From NCBI GenBank assembly GCA_030562195.1, contig CM060202.1:5766001-5830000 (forward strand): a stretch of 64,000 bases of DNA, read 5' to 3'. This DNA comes from Nipponacmea schrenckii (Eukaryota > Mollusca > Gastropoda > Lottiidae). How positions within the stretch are numbered: the stretch's first letter is position 1; every line of letters starts with the position of its first letter. Shown piece after piece: positions 44,606-56,000 of the stretch. The position numbers and the translations under genes are program-made. The notes under the pieces were generated by a model. It saw only the letters and a program-made list of their open reading frames with translations, was not told the DNA's origin and did not search any database.

Positions 44606-47538
44606 AATGTGATGTAGGATTTTATGGATATAATTGTTCGTCAAATTGTTCAGCAAGATTTTGTCAATCACAAGACCAGTGTAATAATATAGATGGAGCA
44701 TGTGATTGTCTAGATGGATATCATGGAACTGATTGTACAGTTGTAAAAGAAGCTATTGACAGTAATGGCGGGGGAGGTGGTAAGTATTTTAGTAGCATTG
44801 TTACAGGAAGAATGTGCACATTAAAAAAAATTCTCAGCAATCTGAAGGTTGCATTTTCCTATTCCTTCTCAGAAAATCTAACATGGCTGTCTTAGCGACT
44901 GGTAAACAAGAAGGAAAAATGAAGAATTTGGTTATCAAATTCCTTTGAAAAGCACACAAATACGTTGGATTTGACAGGAATCCCCTATGATCGAAATTTT
45001 GTATTTATGGTAAATGGTTTTAAGAAGGTTCATTGAAGTGAACCTAATTCGAAATTAGGCAGGAGTATATTCAAAAACAAACTAATTTGTGCGCATTTAC
45101 CATACTTTTAAGAGATTTGCCAATGTGCAATATAGTAGTGTGTTATTAGGTCAGTACATATTATTCTGAGTGTTAATTTGTTCATCTTTGTAATATACTA
45201 TACCCCATGCTAATATTTCATTTCTAGATTCTGACACTATAATAGCAGCAGTTGTATCAACATGTGTTGTTCTTATCATCGTAGTTATTGTTGGATTTTT
45301 TATTTGGTAAGTGTTCTAAGAAGATAATATTATGTTTGATTTGGCCGCAGATAGCTCCGAAAAACTGTGCTAAAAATGGACCATAATATTTAGTGTTACT
45401 TTGTATTGAGACGAGTCTCAATGAAAGCACTGTATGATTTGTTATGACTCATGTGCCTCCTGCTGGTGTTTTGGAAAATTAGTAATGATCTGCGAGCATC
45501 TAGGGTTACTCCGGTCAGCTAACTTGTTGATGTCCAAAATAGTCAGTTCTTTTTTTTTATAACAACATTAACTTATTTGACATAATGACTGAGCCAAGCG
45601 GTATAAATGGTAGATGTGTAATCAAAATCAGATGCATTTTAATACAGGCTGTACAGCACTCATTGCCACAAAAAGTAGAAATTTAAAGGCTAAAATTGAG
45701 AAATTTTAGGGCTTTCTTATTGTGAAATTACATTTGACACGTACTAAAGCACTTGAGTGCCAGGGTTGAGGTATTTTTTGTCTAAATAATGTAGATTCAA
45801 CTATAAACACCCTTTACAGGAAGAAACGTATAACCGCGAATGGTAGTCCAACGCGAGAAAATGGTGACAAAATGGATTATATCATGGATAATGAAGCTGT
45901 TGTCAAGCCACAAGTTCGTCTCAGAGCTGAAGGTATGATTTAACGATGTGTATTGAATTACAAACTATGTCATTTACTTGTGAGACTAAGAAAACGTTGC
46001 CGCTTCTTCTTCTTTACGTATGGTCTTTATTCAAAGAACTAGAATAAACTTTACATCCTCTTAGTTTGTACCCGATGTTGCTTTTGACGACAGATAACTG
46101 TGTAATTCTATGGTTCTTACTTGGCTATATACAACAGCATAAGCTTGACCCTTATTCCAACTGTTTAACGCATATATGGCCAAACAAATATGGCCTAGAA
46201 TCAAGAATCAAGACAAAAGGATAATTAGGAGTCGTCTAACTACTTTTTTTTCATACCGAAATATATCATGACCCTTTACATGATTCAACTGATTTAGTCT
46301 GGCGTTGTAATATAATGGACTCCAATTAGGTTCGGGTATTTTATTTCTTACATAGTTTCAGATGATCTTTAGCGTACAGGGCCTGTAGCCCAAATGACCC
46401 ATAACAGGCCTTTACTTTATCAGAATATCTGATTCTAATCTGAGCTACTGAATGGTTGAAGTTGTTTCTTAAGGACAAATCTTCTAGATATCTCTATGCC
46501 GTTGTGTTCCTTGGTTATGACGCAAAATCTGCTTTTCCAGGACCAATCTATGAAAATTCAGATGCAATTCGCGATGCAACTGAGGCAACAGTTTCAGCTG
46601 AAAAGAGCAGAGATGAAAGTGTAGGTAGTGAATTAGATGATGAGGCTGAAAATCACGAATATGACAATATTCTGCCAACAGAAACAGACCTTAATCTTGA
46701 AGAACTTGAAGATTTCGTCATTAAAACCATCCCTCGTAAGGGATTTTATCATTTATATGAGGTAGGTATGATGTAAACAATTTTTATGTTAACTTATACC
46801 AAGTGAAGGGCAGAATTTTCACATGTAAAGTTAAGGAAACTTTGGTTCGTTCATAAACTCAAACGATTTAGTTTCAAATCATGTTTTCCTACTTGCATAC
46901 ATCCCTGGAAATTTGTATTATAATGTGATGATGCTGAGAATTTTTCAGAAAATTATTAGATTCATATCTTCCCATGAACGAAATGAACACATAATTATTC
47001 CGAATCATACGTAATATAACATGTCCGTAATTATTTAATAGGCCCTATTCGATGAATTTACTTCAAGTTACGATGTATCACATATACCAGAAAACCGCAA
47101 GAAGAATCGATTCAAAGGCTATTATCCATGTAAGAGACTTACTATTTTCTTTTCATACTTTGTTGTTACTGTTTTTAACAACCCAAAGGAAAGCGCTGTA
47201 CGGATGTAGTGAGTACTACAACTTTAATCACCACAGTCAATTTGTACCTAATAAATTATGGGTACACAGTTGTTTAAACAACACATATATTAAAAGTAAT
47301 ATCCAATGCTGTAAGTTTGATACCGATATCTTTGTTTCAGATGATATAACAAGAGTAATATTGAAGAAACTACCTGGTGACCCTCATTCAGATTATATAA
47401 ATGCCAATTATCTAAATGTAAGTAACCAAACAAATATGTTCAATGAACTTTTTTTTGCAGTAAAGTGACACTTATAAAATATAATTTTTTTTCTTCTCTT
47501 TCAGGGTTACGATGGAAGGAAATTTATCGCTGCACAAG
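44606..47538 (+). CDS. Receptor-type protein tyrosine phosphatase, 5' half (partial)
   Basis: Plus-strand exons with AG/GT edges: 44606-44779 (EGF/laminin-type repeat, CDVGFYGYNCSSNC then CNNIDGACDCLDGYHGTDC); 45228-45306 (single transmembrane helix, TIIAAVVSTCVVLIIVVIVG); 45820-45932 (juxtamembrane, starts KKRITANGS); 46541-46761 (acidic, GPIYENSDA to RKGFYHLYE); 47042-47129 (FDEFTSSYDVSHIPENRKKN then RF); 47341-47417 (YDITRVIL, SDYINANYL); 47505-47538 (GYDGRKFIAAQ). ENRxxNRF, YDxxRVxL, SDYINANY and FIAAQ are the opening motifs of a PTP catalytic domain. Phases are consistent across the chain. Exons for WPD and the HCxAGxGRTG active site are not seen before the antisense SLC6 gene, nor are further ectodomain exons upstream. 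Confidence 0.85.
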
Positions 47539-47637
47539 GTAAAAATGGCACTTGAATAATAATAATATTTATACTTACAATACAGATGTGATGTCACCCT
47601 TTGTTTTTTGCGTACCAATATCCAACATATTGGTACT

Positions 47638-47699
47638 GGCAAGTGGCCAAGAGTCCAATATTAAAGTCAATATTGGACTCTAATTATCAGCCACTTGCC
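47638..47699. repeat. Two-step perfect hairpin, 62 bp
   Basis: GGCAAGTGGC at 47638 pairs with GCCACTTGCC at 47690; nested inside, GAGTCCAATATT pairs with AATATTGGACTC around a six-base loop. It lies in the phosphatase intron just upstream of a LINE tail and is probably a MITE end or snap-back repeat. Confidence 0.8.
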
Positions 47700-47739
47700 C
47701 ATAACGAATGGGGATTAGTCTGGTATCAAACCAAACCAT

Positions 47740-48160
47740 CCATCTGAAGTTGTCTATTAATTGGTAACGAGACTTCGCACCAACAACGTACTACGAGACC
47801 ACGAGTTCAATGCCATTAAGTGTCGATGTGGCCAAGTAGCCACAAGGTCGCATGTCTTCATTTCATGCACTGAATTGAAACCCGCTCGTAAGCAACTGAC
47901 TGAATGTCTGGAAGCCCATGGCATACCACTCTCCATACAGAATGTTTTGGCTCCATCTACGGACCATTGGATCACCATAATGGATTACGCCTACCAAACT
48001 ATATACCAAATCTGTCTCGAACAAATAGGCTAAGTTTCTTAACATTTTTAACTACATCCCACGTTTATAGGTTTCATTGCAGAAACATCAGAGAACATCA
48101 CCCCTCCTTTTGATGAAAGCCCCTTCTTTCTCTCCTATTTTCTCACAGTAATCAGATAGT
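47740..48160 (+). mobile_element. C-terminal tail of the I-clade-like LINE
   Basis: The frame at 47761-48033 reads VTRLRTNNVLRDHEFN, then KCRCGQVATRSHVFISC, the Cys/His cluster that ends I-clade polymerases, and a short C-terminus. Its 3' UTR is the source of the relics at 2061 and 35835. It may be a separate 5'-truncated insertion from the fragment ending at 44385. Confidence 0.8.
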
Positions 48161-48301
48161 CTAACCAAACCAAACCACGCCAAGAACGAGTTTGGAAGAA
48201 TGAAGAAGATCGAGTAACTCACGCCACATAATTCAGGGCCGGGTTTCACCGCCATGTCATTCGACCCTACCTGATCTCAAAATTGTCAACAACCAAACCA
48301 A

Positions 48302-50073
48302 TATGGAAGACAATCCCTGCCAAAATTAATCATTCTTAATGAATAATTCGGTGCCAAACATTAGTACAGTAAAATCAACATTTGTACACTTAATTTGACA
48401 TTTGTTCGCTAAATTCATAATTTATTGTTAAAAATTTATTATTCGAATAAAGGGTATTACTGAAAAAATAAACGATCAAGCCGAACTAATAATGCCCACT
48501 TCATAACGCCGAATGAAGTTTACCGAACAAATGTTGAAAAACATTTCTCGCATTTCATGAGAACGATATCATTATGACGACAAGTGGCGCTGCTAAATTT
48601 GAGCTAGGGCCTCGTCCCTATTTGTCTGGCCAATTTTTATGGCCGGCCAGTGGCTGTGTACAAAGTAAAGAATCTTATTATGAATTCCAATTTTATGATA
48701 AAAAGCGAATTTTTTAAACAAATTCTTGGTACTCTTTATTCATTGGAATGTGAGATTTTGAGATATAATGTTTTGAAAAATGGCCAATTTTTGTACAGTC
48801 CATAGTGATGGTGGGGACAGATATTTTGACACCATCAGCGTGGACTATTCAATAATTGGCCATTTTTCCAAACTTGGCCTTGAAGAATCTTCATCTCCAA
48901 CTGGCCAGTAACTAAGCTTGGCATGAAAATACTATTATATTGGAATTTTCGATATATTCACAGGTATGAAGGCACCATATGGTTAGGATTCTGCCAATTC
49001 CAACAAAAAATATACCCCACCACCATCAGCGTGGACTATTCAAAAATTCAAAAATTGGCCATGAAGAGTTTTCAACACTGACTGGCCAGTCACTGAGTTT
49101 GGCATGAAAATACCATTATATTGGTCTGAAGGCACTTTGTGGTTAGGATTCTGCCAATTCCATCAAAAATTATACCCCACCACCATCACCGTGGACTGTT
49201 AAAAAATTGGCCATGAAGAGTCTTCATCACTGACTGGCCAGTCACTAAGTTTGGCATGAACATACTATTTCTTTTTTTAATTTTTGGGATATTCACAGGT
49301 CTGAAGGCACCATGAGGTTGGGATTCTGCCAATTCCATCAAAAAACATACCCCACCATCATCAGCGTGGACTATTCAAAAATTGTCCATTTTTCAAAAAT
49401 TGGCCATGAAGAGTCTTCATCTCTAACTGGCCAGTAACTCAGCTTGGCATGAAAATACTATTTCTTTGGAATTTCTGATTTATTCACAGGTATGAAGGAA
49501 CCATGTGGTTAGGATTCTGCCAATTCCAACAAAAAATATACCCCACCATCATCAGCGTGGACTGTTAAAAAATTAGCCATTTTTCAAAACATTATAGGCA
49601 CCATATTTATCTCAAATTCTCACATTCCAATGAATAAAGAGTACCAAGAGTTTGATTAAAAACTTCGCTTTCTATCATAAAATTGGAATTCATAATAAGA
49701 TTCTTTACTTTGTACACAGCCACTGGTCGGCCATAAAAATTGGCCAGACAAATAGGGACGAGGCCCTAGCTCAAATTGAGCAGCGCCACTTGTCGTCATA
49801 ATGATATCGTTCTCATGAAATGCGAGAAATGTTTTTCAACATTTGTTCGGTAAACTTCATTCGGCGTTATGAAGTGGGCATTATTAGTTCGGCTTGATCG
49901 TTAATTTGTTCAGTAATATTCTTTATTCGAAAATGATAAATTTTTAACAACAAATTATTGATTTAGCGAACAAATGTCAAATTAAGCGTACAAATGTTGA
50001 TTTTACTGTACTAATGTTTGGCACCGAATTATTCTTTGAGAATGATTCATTTTGGCAGGGATTGTCTTCCATA
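48302..50073. mobile_element. Fold-back element, about 450-bp inverted repeats around a minisatellite
   Basis: The ends TATGGAAGACAATCCCTGCC and GGCAGGGATTGTCTTCCATA are perfect inverses, and the pairing continues with few mismatches for about 450 bp (48302-48770 against 49610-50073; for example GAACGATATCATTATGACGA and its complement). The same six bases AACCAA flank both sides (48296-48301, 50074-50079), a plausible target duplication in a repetitive context. The interior (about 48800-49600) is four to five units of 160-190 bp, each with CATCAGCGTGGACT, AACTGGCCAGT, GCTTGGCATGAAAATAC, GGATTCTGCCAATTCC. No transposase is present. Confidence 0.88.
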
Positions 50074-50079
50074 AACCAA

Positions 50080-51160
50080 CACCACAGAATCATCTAATTT
50101 GAACCAATCCAACTACCAACTATTACGAATACCAACAACTACATAGTTTGCGATATCAGCAATTTCTGGAAGCGAACGTTAACTTGTCATTTACCAGCCA
50201 ACCAAGGTTGGCGTACTCGTTAGCTGTCATCGGATTGCGCAGTCCGATTTCTATTTTAGCATTAAGTAAGGGGTATCCCATAATAAAGGCTTTACTCCCA
50301 AACCTGGCTCATTTGGTTTTAGTGAAATAAAAATTTATAACGAAATTTACCAATGGCAAAATATATAATCAACGATTAAAATGAGATTTACCACTAATAT
50401 TTATTAATTGACAATTAAACACTAGGAGAAACGACATATTTTCTTTAATTCTTGAATTCTAACCCATACAGTTAAAGTGGGCCCGATGGAAAGAAAGGTT
50501 CTGAGGGCCATATGCAGCGCTCGTTCTCAACCTAGACCTTGACCAAGTTAGACCTAAGTCGAACTTTACATATGAACCGCTTACCTTTGACTTTAAATGT
50601 AAAAAAGTAATGTCGTTTATCCTAGCCAAAGTGGTCGTATCACAAAATCACGGTGACAGCTGGGGTTATCTGGATTTATTCAACCAGAATTTTAGATCGG
50701 GGTTACAAATATTATTTACAACTAGAACTAAAAACAGCTCAAAGCGTGGCAACGAGACATTGTCCCACGATTTTCGAACGTTTTGAAACCTTTAACCTGC
50801 TAACTTTCAATCCCGATGTTTTAAAGTCTAAAAATTCGAAGGGAAATTAAAGCTTTTGGTTATGATACTACATGTTCCAAATATTTTAACGGGCATAAAA
50901 AAGTTAAAAATCTGTTATGGACAAGTTAAGATGAAGTAACATGGTTTTGATATCCACCAAACTGATACAAATGGATAATTATACTTGAACGAAAATACAC
51001 CTCACAGAACTGCGCTTGTGCCGCTTTCAATATATTTATTTTTTCTTCTTAGATGATTCCAATTATTTATTATAGATAATCTGTATTGTTTTTGCCTACA
51101 TTTAAGAATTACACGGGAAGCAGGGCTTCCTTGCTTGATTTTAAATTATGATTATTGTAC
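50080..51160. other. No gene seen
   Basis: AT-rich non-coding DNA after the fold-back element. I looked for the missing phosphatase catalytic exons (WPD, HC-x5-R) and saw none. Confidence 0.5.
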
Positions 51161-51194
51161 CGTGAAATGTTTTCATAAAAACTTTTCTCAATCT

Positions 51195-51440
51195 TTTTCC
51201 AAAGTTTCATTTCACACGAATCTTTTCTTTACATTTCATAAAGGTGTCCATTGTTGCGAGAGAACCATATTGTCCCATATTCCTTCCTTGATTCAAACTT
51301 ACTCGGTTAGAGTGAGATGAGGTAAGTGTTACCAAAGCACAATTAACTTATATTAAGCAAATCTTTACCAGATGTTACATTCTGAACAGCCCTGCTAAAG
51401 TTATCATTATAACTGTTATAGCCTTTCGCCTGAATAGTAA
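51195..51440 (-). pseudogene. Relic of SLC17 exon 1 and leader
   Basis: The minus strand matches the copy A exon 1 region (20.09-20.36 kb): acceptor-like TACTATTCAG/GCGAAAGGC, then ATG GGA CAA TAT GGT TCT CTC, giving MGQYGSLATMDTFMKC, KEKIRVK. Where copy A continues SCYFGKRF, the relic reads a TGA stop, and the donor after the TM1 start is lost. It lies about 11 kb upstream of copy B exon 2 in the right orientation, with the phosphatase exons on the opposite strand between them. Confidence 0.7.
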
Positions 51441-51499
51441 AAAACAAAATACAACCTTGGTCTGTGAATGTGATCGATGCTTACTAGTATTTATTTCGA

Positions 51500-53035
51500 G
51501 ACAGTCATCATATCGTCGATATTATTTCTAGGAGACTATTTATTGTTTCATACTATAATACTGATGCTGATTACTCAGACACAGTTTAAAGGTAAAGTAT
51601 GCAAGATTTTCATTATAAAAACATCGCCAAATATACCTCTTAAATATGCATTGACATCCAAGTAACTGACCGACTTAGTTTCAAAGGTTTAATTTAAATG
51701 GAGTATTAAGTATTATCACCGATTAAAATGAAATGAGCCATGAACATTTATCAATTAATGACAGTTTATGATCCAGAATTAATGAAACCTACGGAACGAC
51801 AGTAATTCTAATTAATCATATATTGACTATGTAGTAAAGTAGGACAAAGTGGGCTTTAAGCGGCCCATACACGATCAATTGTATTGTGCAAACCAAAGGT
51901 TGCACAATTATATAGACCACGTATAGATAAGATTGAAGACCTGTGCAATTGTATTGACCAAATCAAAATCTGGTAGAAAGTTTTAAGATACTTGCTGCAC
52001 ATAATTGAAAAAATTTTGCCCACAGCACATTTTATGGAATAATTATTTTATGTTTTGTTTCTTTATTATTTGTATTTTATGATTTAATCTAAATCCACAA
52101 GATATTTCATGCGAAATCGAAGTTTTTAGTTAAATTTGATCCCAGGTGAAAGTGTCTGAGAATAAGATAACTCAACGGCATCTGGTCCGGCCGCCCTATC
52201 ACACCTTCACGGTGACATCTTGTTTGTACATAATTTATGGCTAGATTTATTGAACCAGAAGAGAATTTAAGATTAACAAGATAACAATAAAAAAATTAGC
52301 TTTTTAATAATGCATTAAAACAATGATATAAACTATAAAGAAAAAAAAGAAATAAAAACTCCAAATTTAACATAAATCGGATTTATGGAATGTTAACCAA
52401 TTAAAATTTAAAACATTTCGATGCGTTCCTAATACGAACTGCCAGGAAAATTATTGAAAACGTTGAAATTATCTAAAAAGATATCTTTAAGGAGTTAAAA
52501 TGAGAATCAAATAAAACATTAAACAATTAGTACATCTAAAATTTTGTATGACAAATGCTTAAAAACCTTTACGATTTCAATTCTATTTTATATACGACAA
52601 AATGACTATATGCCATTACAATTCTTTCATTTTCACAGTCAACCTTTTACAAATGATATAATTAAAAATTGCTTAAATATATCAGTCCAAAACTTTTAAA
52701 ATCAATTCATCTAAAACCTGTTCAACCAACAAGAAAAAATAAATTCTGATTTATACACACATAACAGCAAAGCAATCTTGGAGCACTTAAAAATTATTTG
52801 CTATTAAAATGTTCGTATAAGAAGTTCGCTGATCACTGACAAAAAAGAAATCAATGAAGAAATAAAACTTACACTCACGACGAATTACCACAGTAAGTTC
52901 GCTTAGTTTACATTTCTAAAAAGTTCGTTTTCATCTAAAATGTCTATTATTATGCGTAAAAATGTGCATCACTAATGTATAATGTGCAATGTAAGATCTC
53001 TAAAAAAAATTCGTTGTATCACATGTAAACACGGT
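51500..53035. other. 3' flank/3' UTR side of the SLC6 gene; no other gene seen
   Basis: Very AT-rich. The SLC6 3' UTR should begin at 53035 and run downward; several minus-strand AATAAA-like words exist, but none can be singled out as the poly-A signal. Confidence 0.45.
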
Positions 53036-56000
53036 TTACATCTTTTCGACGATATACTTTTCATTAGCAATGTTATATGGCGGCGGTGATTTCTTCCCGT
53101 TCATTCCGTTCATTTCCACATCAGATACAAAAGCATCGTTGATTTGACCGATATATCTTCCCGTTTTATTTTCTGGTAAGGCGGGTCCCCAATCGCTCCT
53201 GGCTTTGAAGGCTTCGACCTGAAACAAACATTCTTGGTATTAGCCACCAGAATACGAATTTTAACATCGTTTTAGTTTAGGTAAGTATTTCTTTTATTTT
53301 GGGTAAAATTCGTAAATGGAGGCAAGTTAACTAACATACATTACCATCTAATTCATCCCATCAAAAAACACTGCTTTTTCAATACCAATAGCCAACAATT
53401 TGGGTGCGATGATGTAAAAATGTCATTTATATATATGACATAACCCTATTTCTCACTTTTACAAGGGTGAGAGCGGCTAATTCATAGAACTAATTCAAAT
53501 TTGTAATATATTAAAACAAATACTTACTCCACCATAACGTATAACTTGAACAATCATTACTAAGAAAAATACAGCAACTGGTATCATAGCTAACATCCAA
53601 CCAACTCCTTCTGCCCATGATGGATACTTGTAATCACCATAATAGGCAGGGGTGTAGTAGATTCCAGAAATGATCAGAATAAACTGAAAAGACAATATCA
53701 AATTATTTTACATTACATAGAAAGGACTTGATAGTGAAAATTTCAATATGTGAAAACAAGAATTATGTTTATAAAGCTACATTGAAACCAAACTTTCCTA
53801 GCAATATTATTTTGTACAAGACGCGTGATGCTACTATTGCTATATACGAAAACGAGCGGTCCTCCATTACACGTTTCTTTGGAAAACAAGTTAAGAACGA
53901 AAACCCGAAGATAGGCTATGAAAATATTTAAATTCTAAGGTTCTTGTGTGGCTGTTCTGACGGTTTCAATTTTTATACGCCCACATGAAATGGGGGGCGT
54001 ATATTGTCGTCACCCACATCCGTCCGTCCGTCCGTCCGTCCACAATTGCTCGTAAACACTCTACACGGTGTAATTCTTGACGGATTTAGATGAAACTTAA
54101 TATGAGTGTTTATGATCACGCAAGGATGAACCCTATTGAAAATCAGCGAAATCGGAAAACAATTAGTATGAGTTCGTGCCCTTGTTCTTGAATGGCTCGT
54201 AAACACTCTACAACGTGCAATTCTTGACCGATTTTGATGAAACTTGGTGTGAGAGTATGTTATAACTCAAGGATAAACCCTATCGAAAATCAGCGAAATC
54301 GAAAAACATTTAGTATGAGTTATTGCCCTTGTTCTTGAAAACGCGTTCAATTTTAACTTGTAAACACTCTTGAGAGAACAATTTTTAATGGATTTTAATG
54401 AAACTTGGCCGGAGTATTTGTTATCACCCAAGGATGAAGCCTATTGAAAACCAGTCAAATCGAAAAAAAAATTAATATCAGTTATTGCCCTTGTTTTTGA
54501 AAACGCGTTCAATTTTTAGCTTGTAAACACTCTACAAAGCACAGTTATTGACCGATTTTGACGAAACTTGCTGAAATTGTTTAATATCACCCAAGAATGA
54601 ACCCTTTTGAAAATAGCACATATCGAAATATATTTAATAGGAATTATTGCCTTTGTTCTATAAAATGTGTTGGATTTTTGCCTTGTAAACACTCTACAAG
54701 TCACAATTTCTTGAGCGATTTTGACATAACTTGGCATGAGTATTTGTAATCACCTAAGGATGAACCCTATTGAAATTCAGTTAAATCGAAAAATATTTAG
54801 TACCAGTTATTGCCCTTGTGTTTGAAAACGCGTTCAATTTTACCTTGTAAGCACTCTAGAAAGAACAATTCTTAAAGGATTTTGATAAAACTTGGCTTGA
54901 GTATTTGTTTTTACCCAAGGATGAACCTTATTGAAAATCAAATAAATCGAAATATATTTAGTGTCAGTTACTCCCCTTGTGTTTGAAAACAGGTTTAACT
55001 TTTTAATAAATACTCTAGAAGGTACAATTCATGACAAATGTTGACAAAACTCACTGAAATTGTTGGATATCGCAAGGGATGAGCCCAATTGAAAATTAAA
55101 ATTATCAAAATATATCTAATATGAATTATTACCCTTGTTCTTTTAAACGCGTTCGATTTTTGTCTCGTAAACACTCTACATGGCACAATTCTTGATGGAT
55201 TTCGATGAAACTTGGTGTGAGAGTGTGTTATAACTCAAGGATGAACCCTATTGAAAAGCGAAATCGAAAATTGTTTTAGTATGAGTTACTGCCCTTGTTC
55301 TTGAAAACGCATTCAATTTTAGCTTGTAAACACTCTAGAAAGAACTATTCTTAATGGATTTTGATTAACTTTGGCTTGAGTATTTGTTTTTACCCAAGGA
55401 TGAACCCTATTATAAATCAAATAAATAGAAATATATTTAGTGTCAGTTATAGCCCTTGTTCTTGAAAACGCGTTCAATTTTAGCTTGTAAACACTCTAGA
55501 AAGAACAATTTTTAATGGATTTTGATGGAACTTGGCTGGAGTATTTGTTGTCTCCCAAGGATGAACTCTATTGAAAATCGAAAAATATTTAGTACAAGTT
55601 ATTGCCCTTGTTTTTGAAAACGCGTTCAATTTAACTCGTAAACACTCTAGAAAGAACAATTTTGAATGGATTTTGATGAAGCTTGGCTTTAGTATTTGTT
55701 TTCTCACAAGGATAAACCCTATTGAAAATCAGATAAATCGAAAAATATTTAGTGTCAGTTATTGGGCCTGTTTTGGCTTTTGGCTTGTGAACACTCTAAA
55801 CATTCATTTTTGACAAAACTCGCTGAAATTGTTTGAGCCTTATTAAGAATTAAAAATATCAAAATATTATTAAGGGTGAACCCTATTGCAAATCATAAAA
55901 ATACCGAAAAATATTTAATGAGTTGAGTTAGGTACAATTCTTGACAGTTTTTAATGAAACTAGAGACCCTAGAAAAAAAAATATATGGTGGAAGGTTGAA

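Noticed and set aside
42735..48160. The phosphatase exons as cargo captured inside one I-clade LINE (pieces on both sides)
   Set aside because: Attractive because RNase H ends at 44385 and the C-terminus resumes at 47740, but other 5'-truncated tails of this family exist at 2061 and 35835, so two independent insertions are simpler.
52000..53000. Possible small genes in the AT-rich SLC6 3' flank
   Set aside because: No frames with protein-like composition or splice logic.
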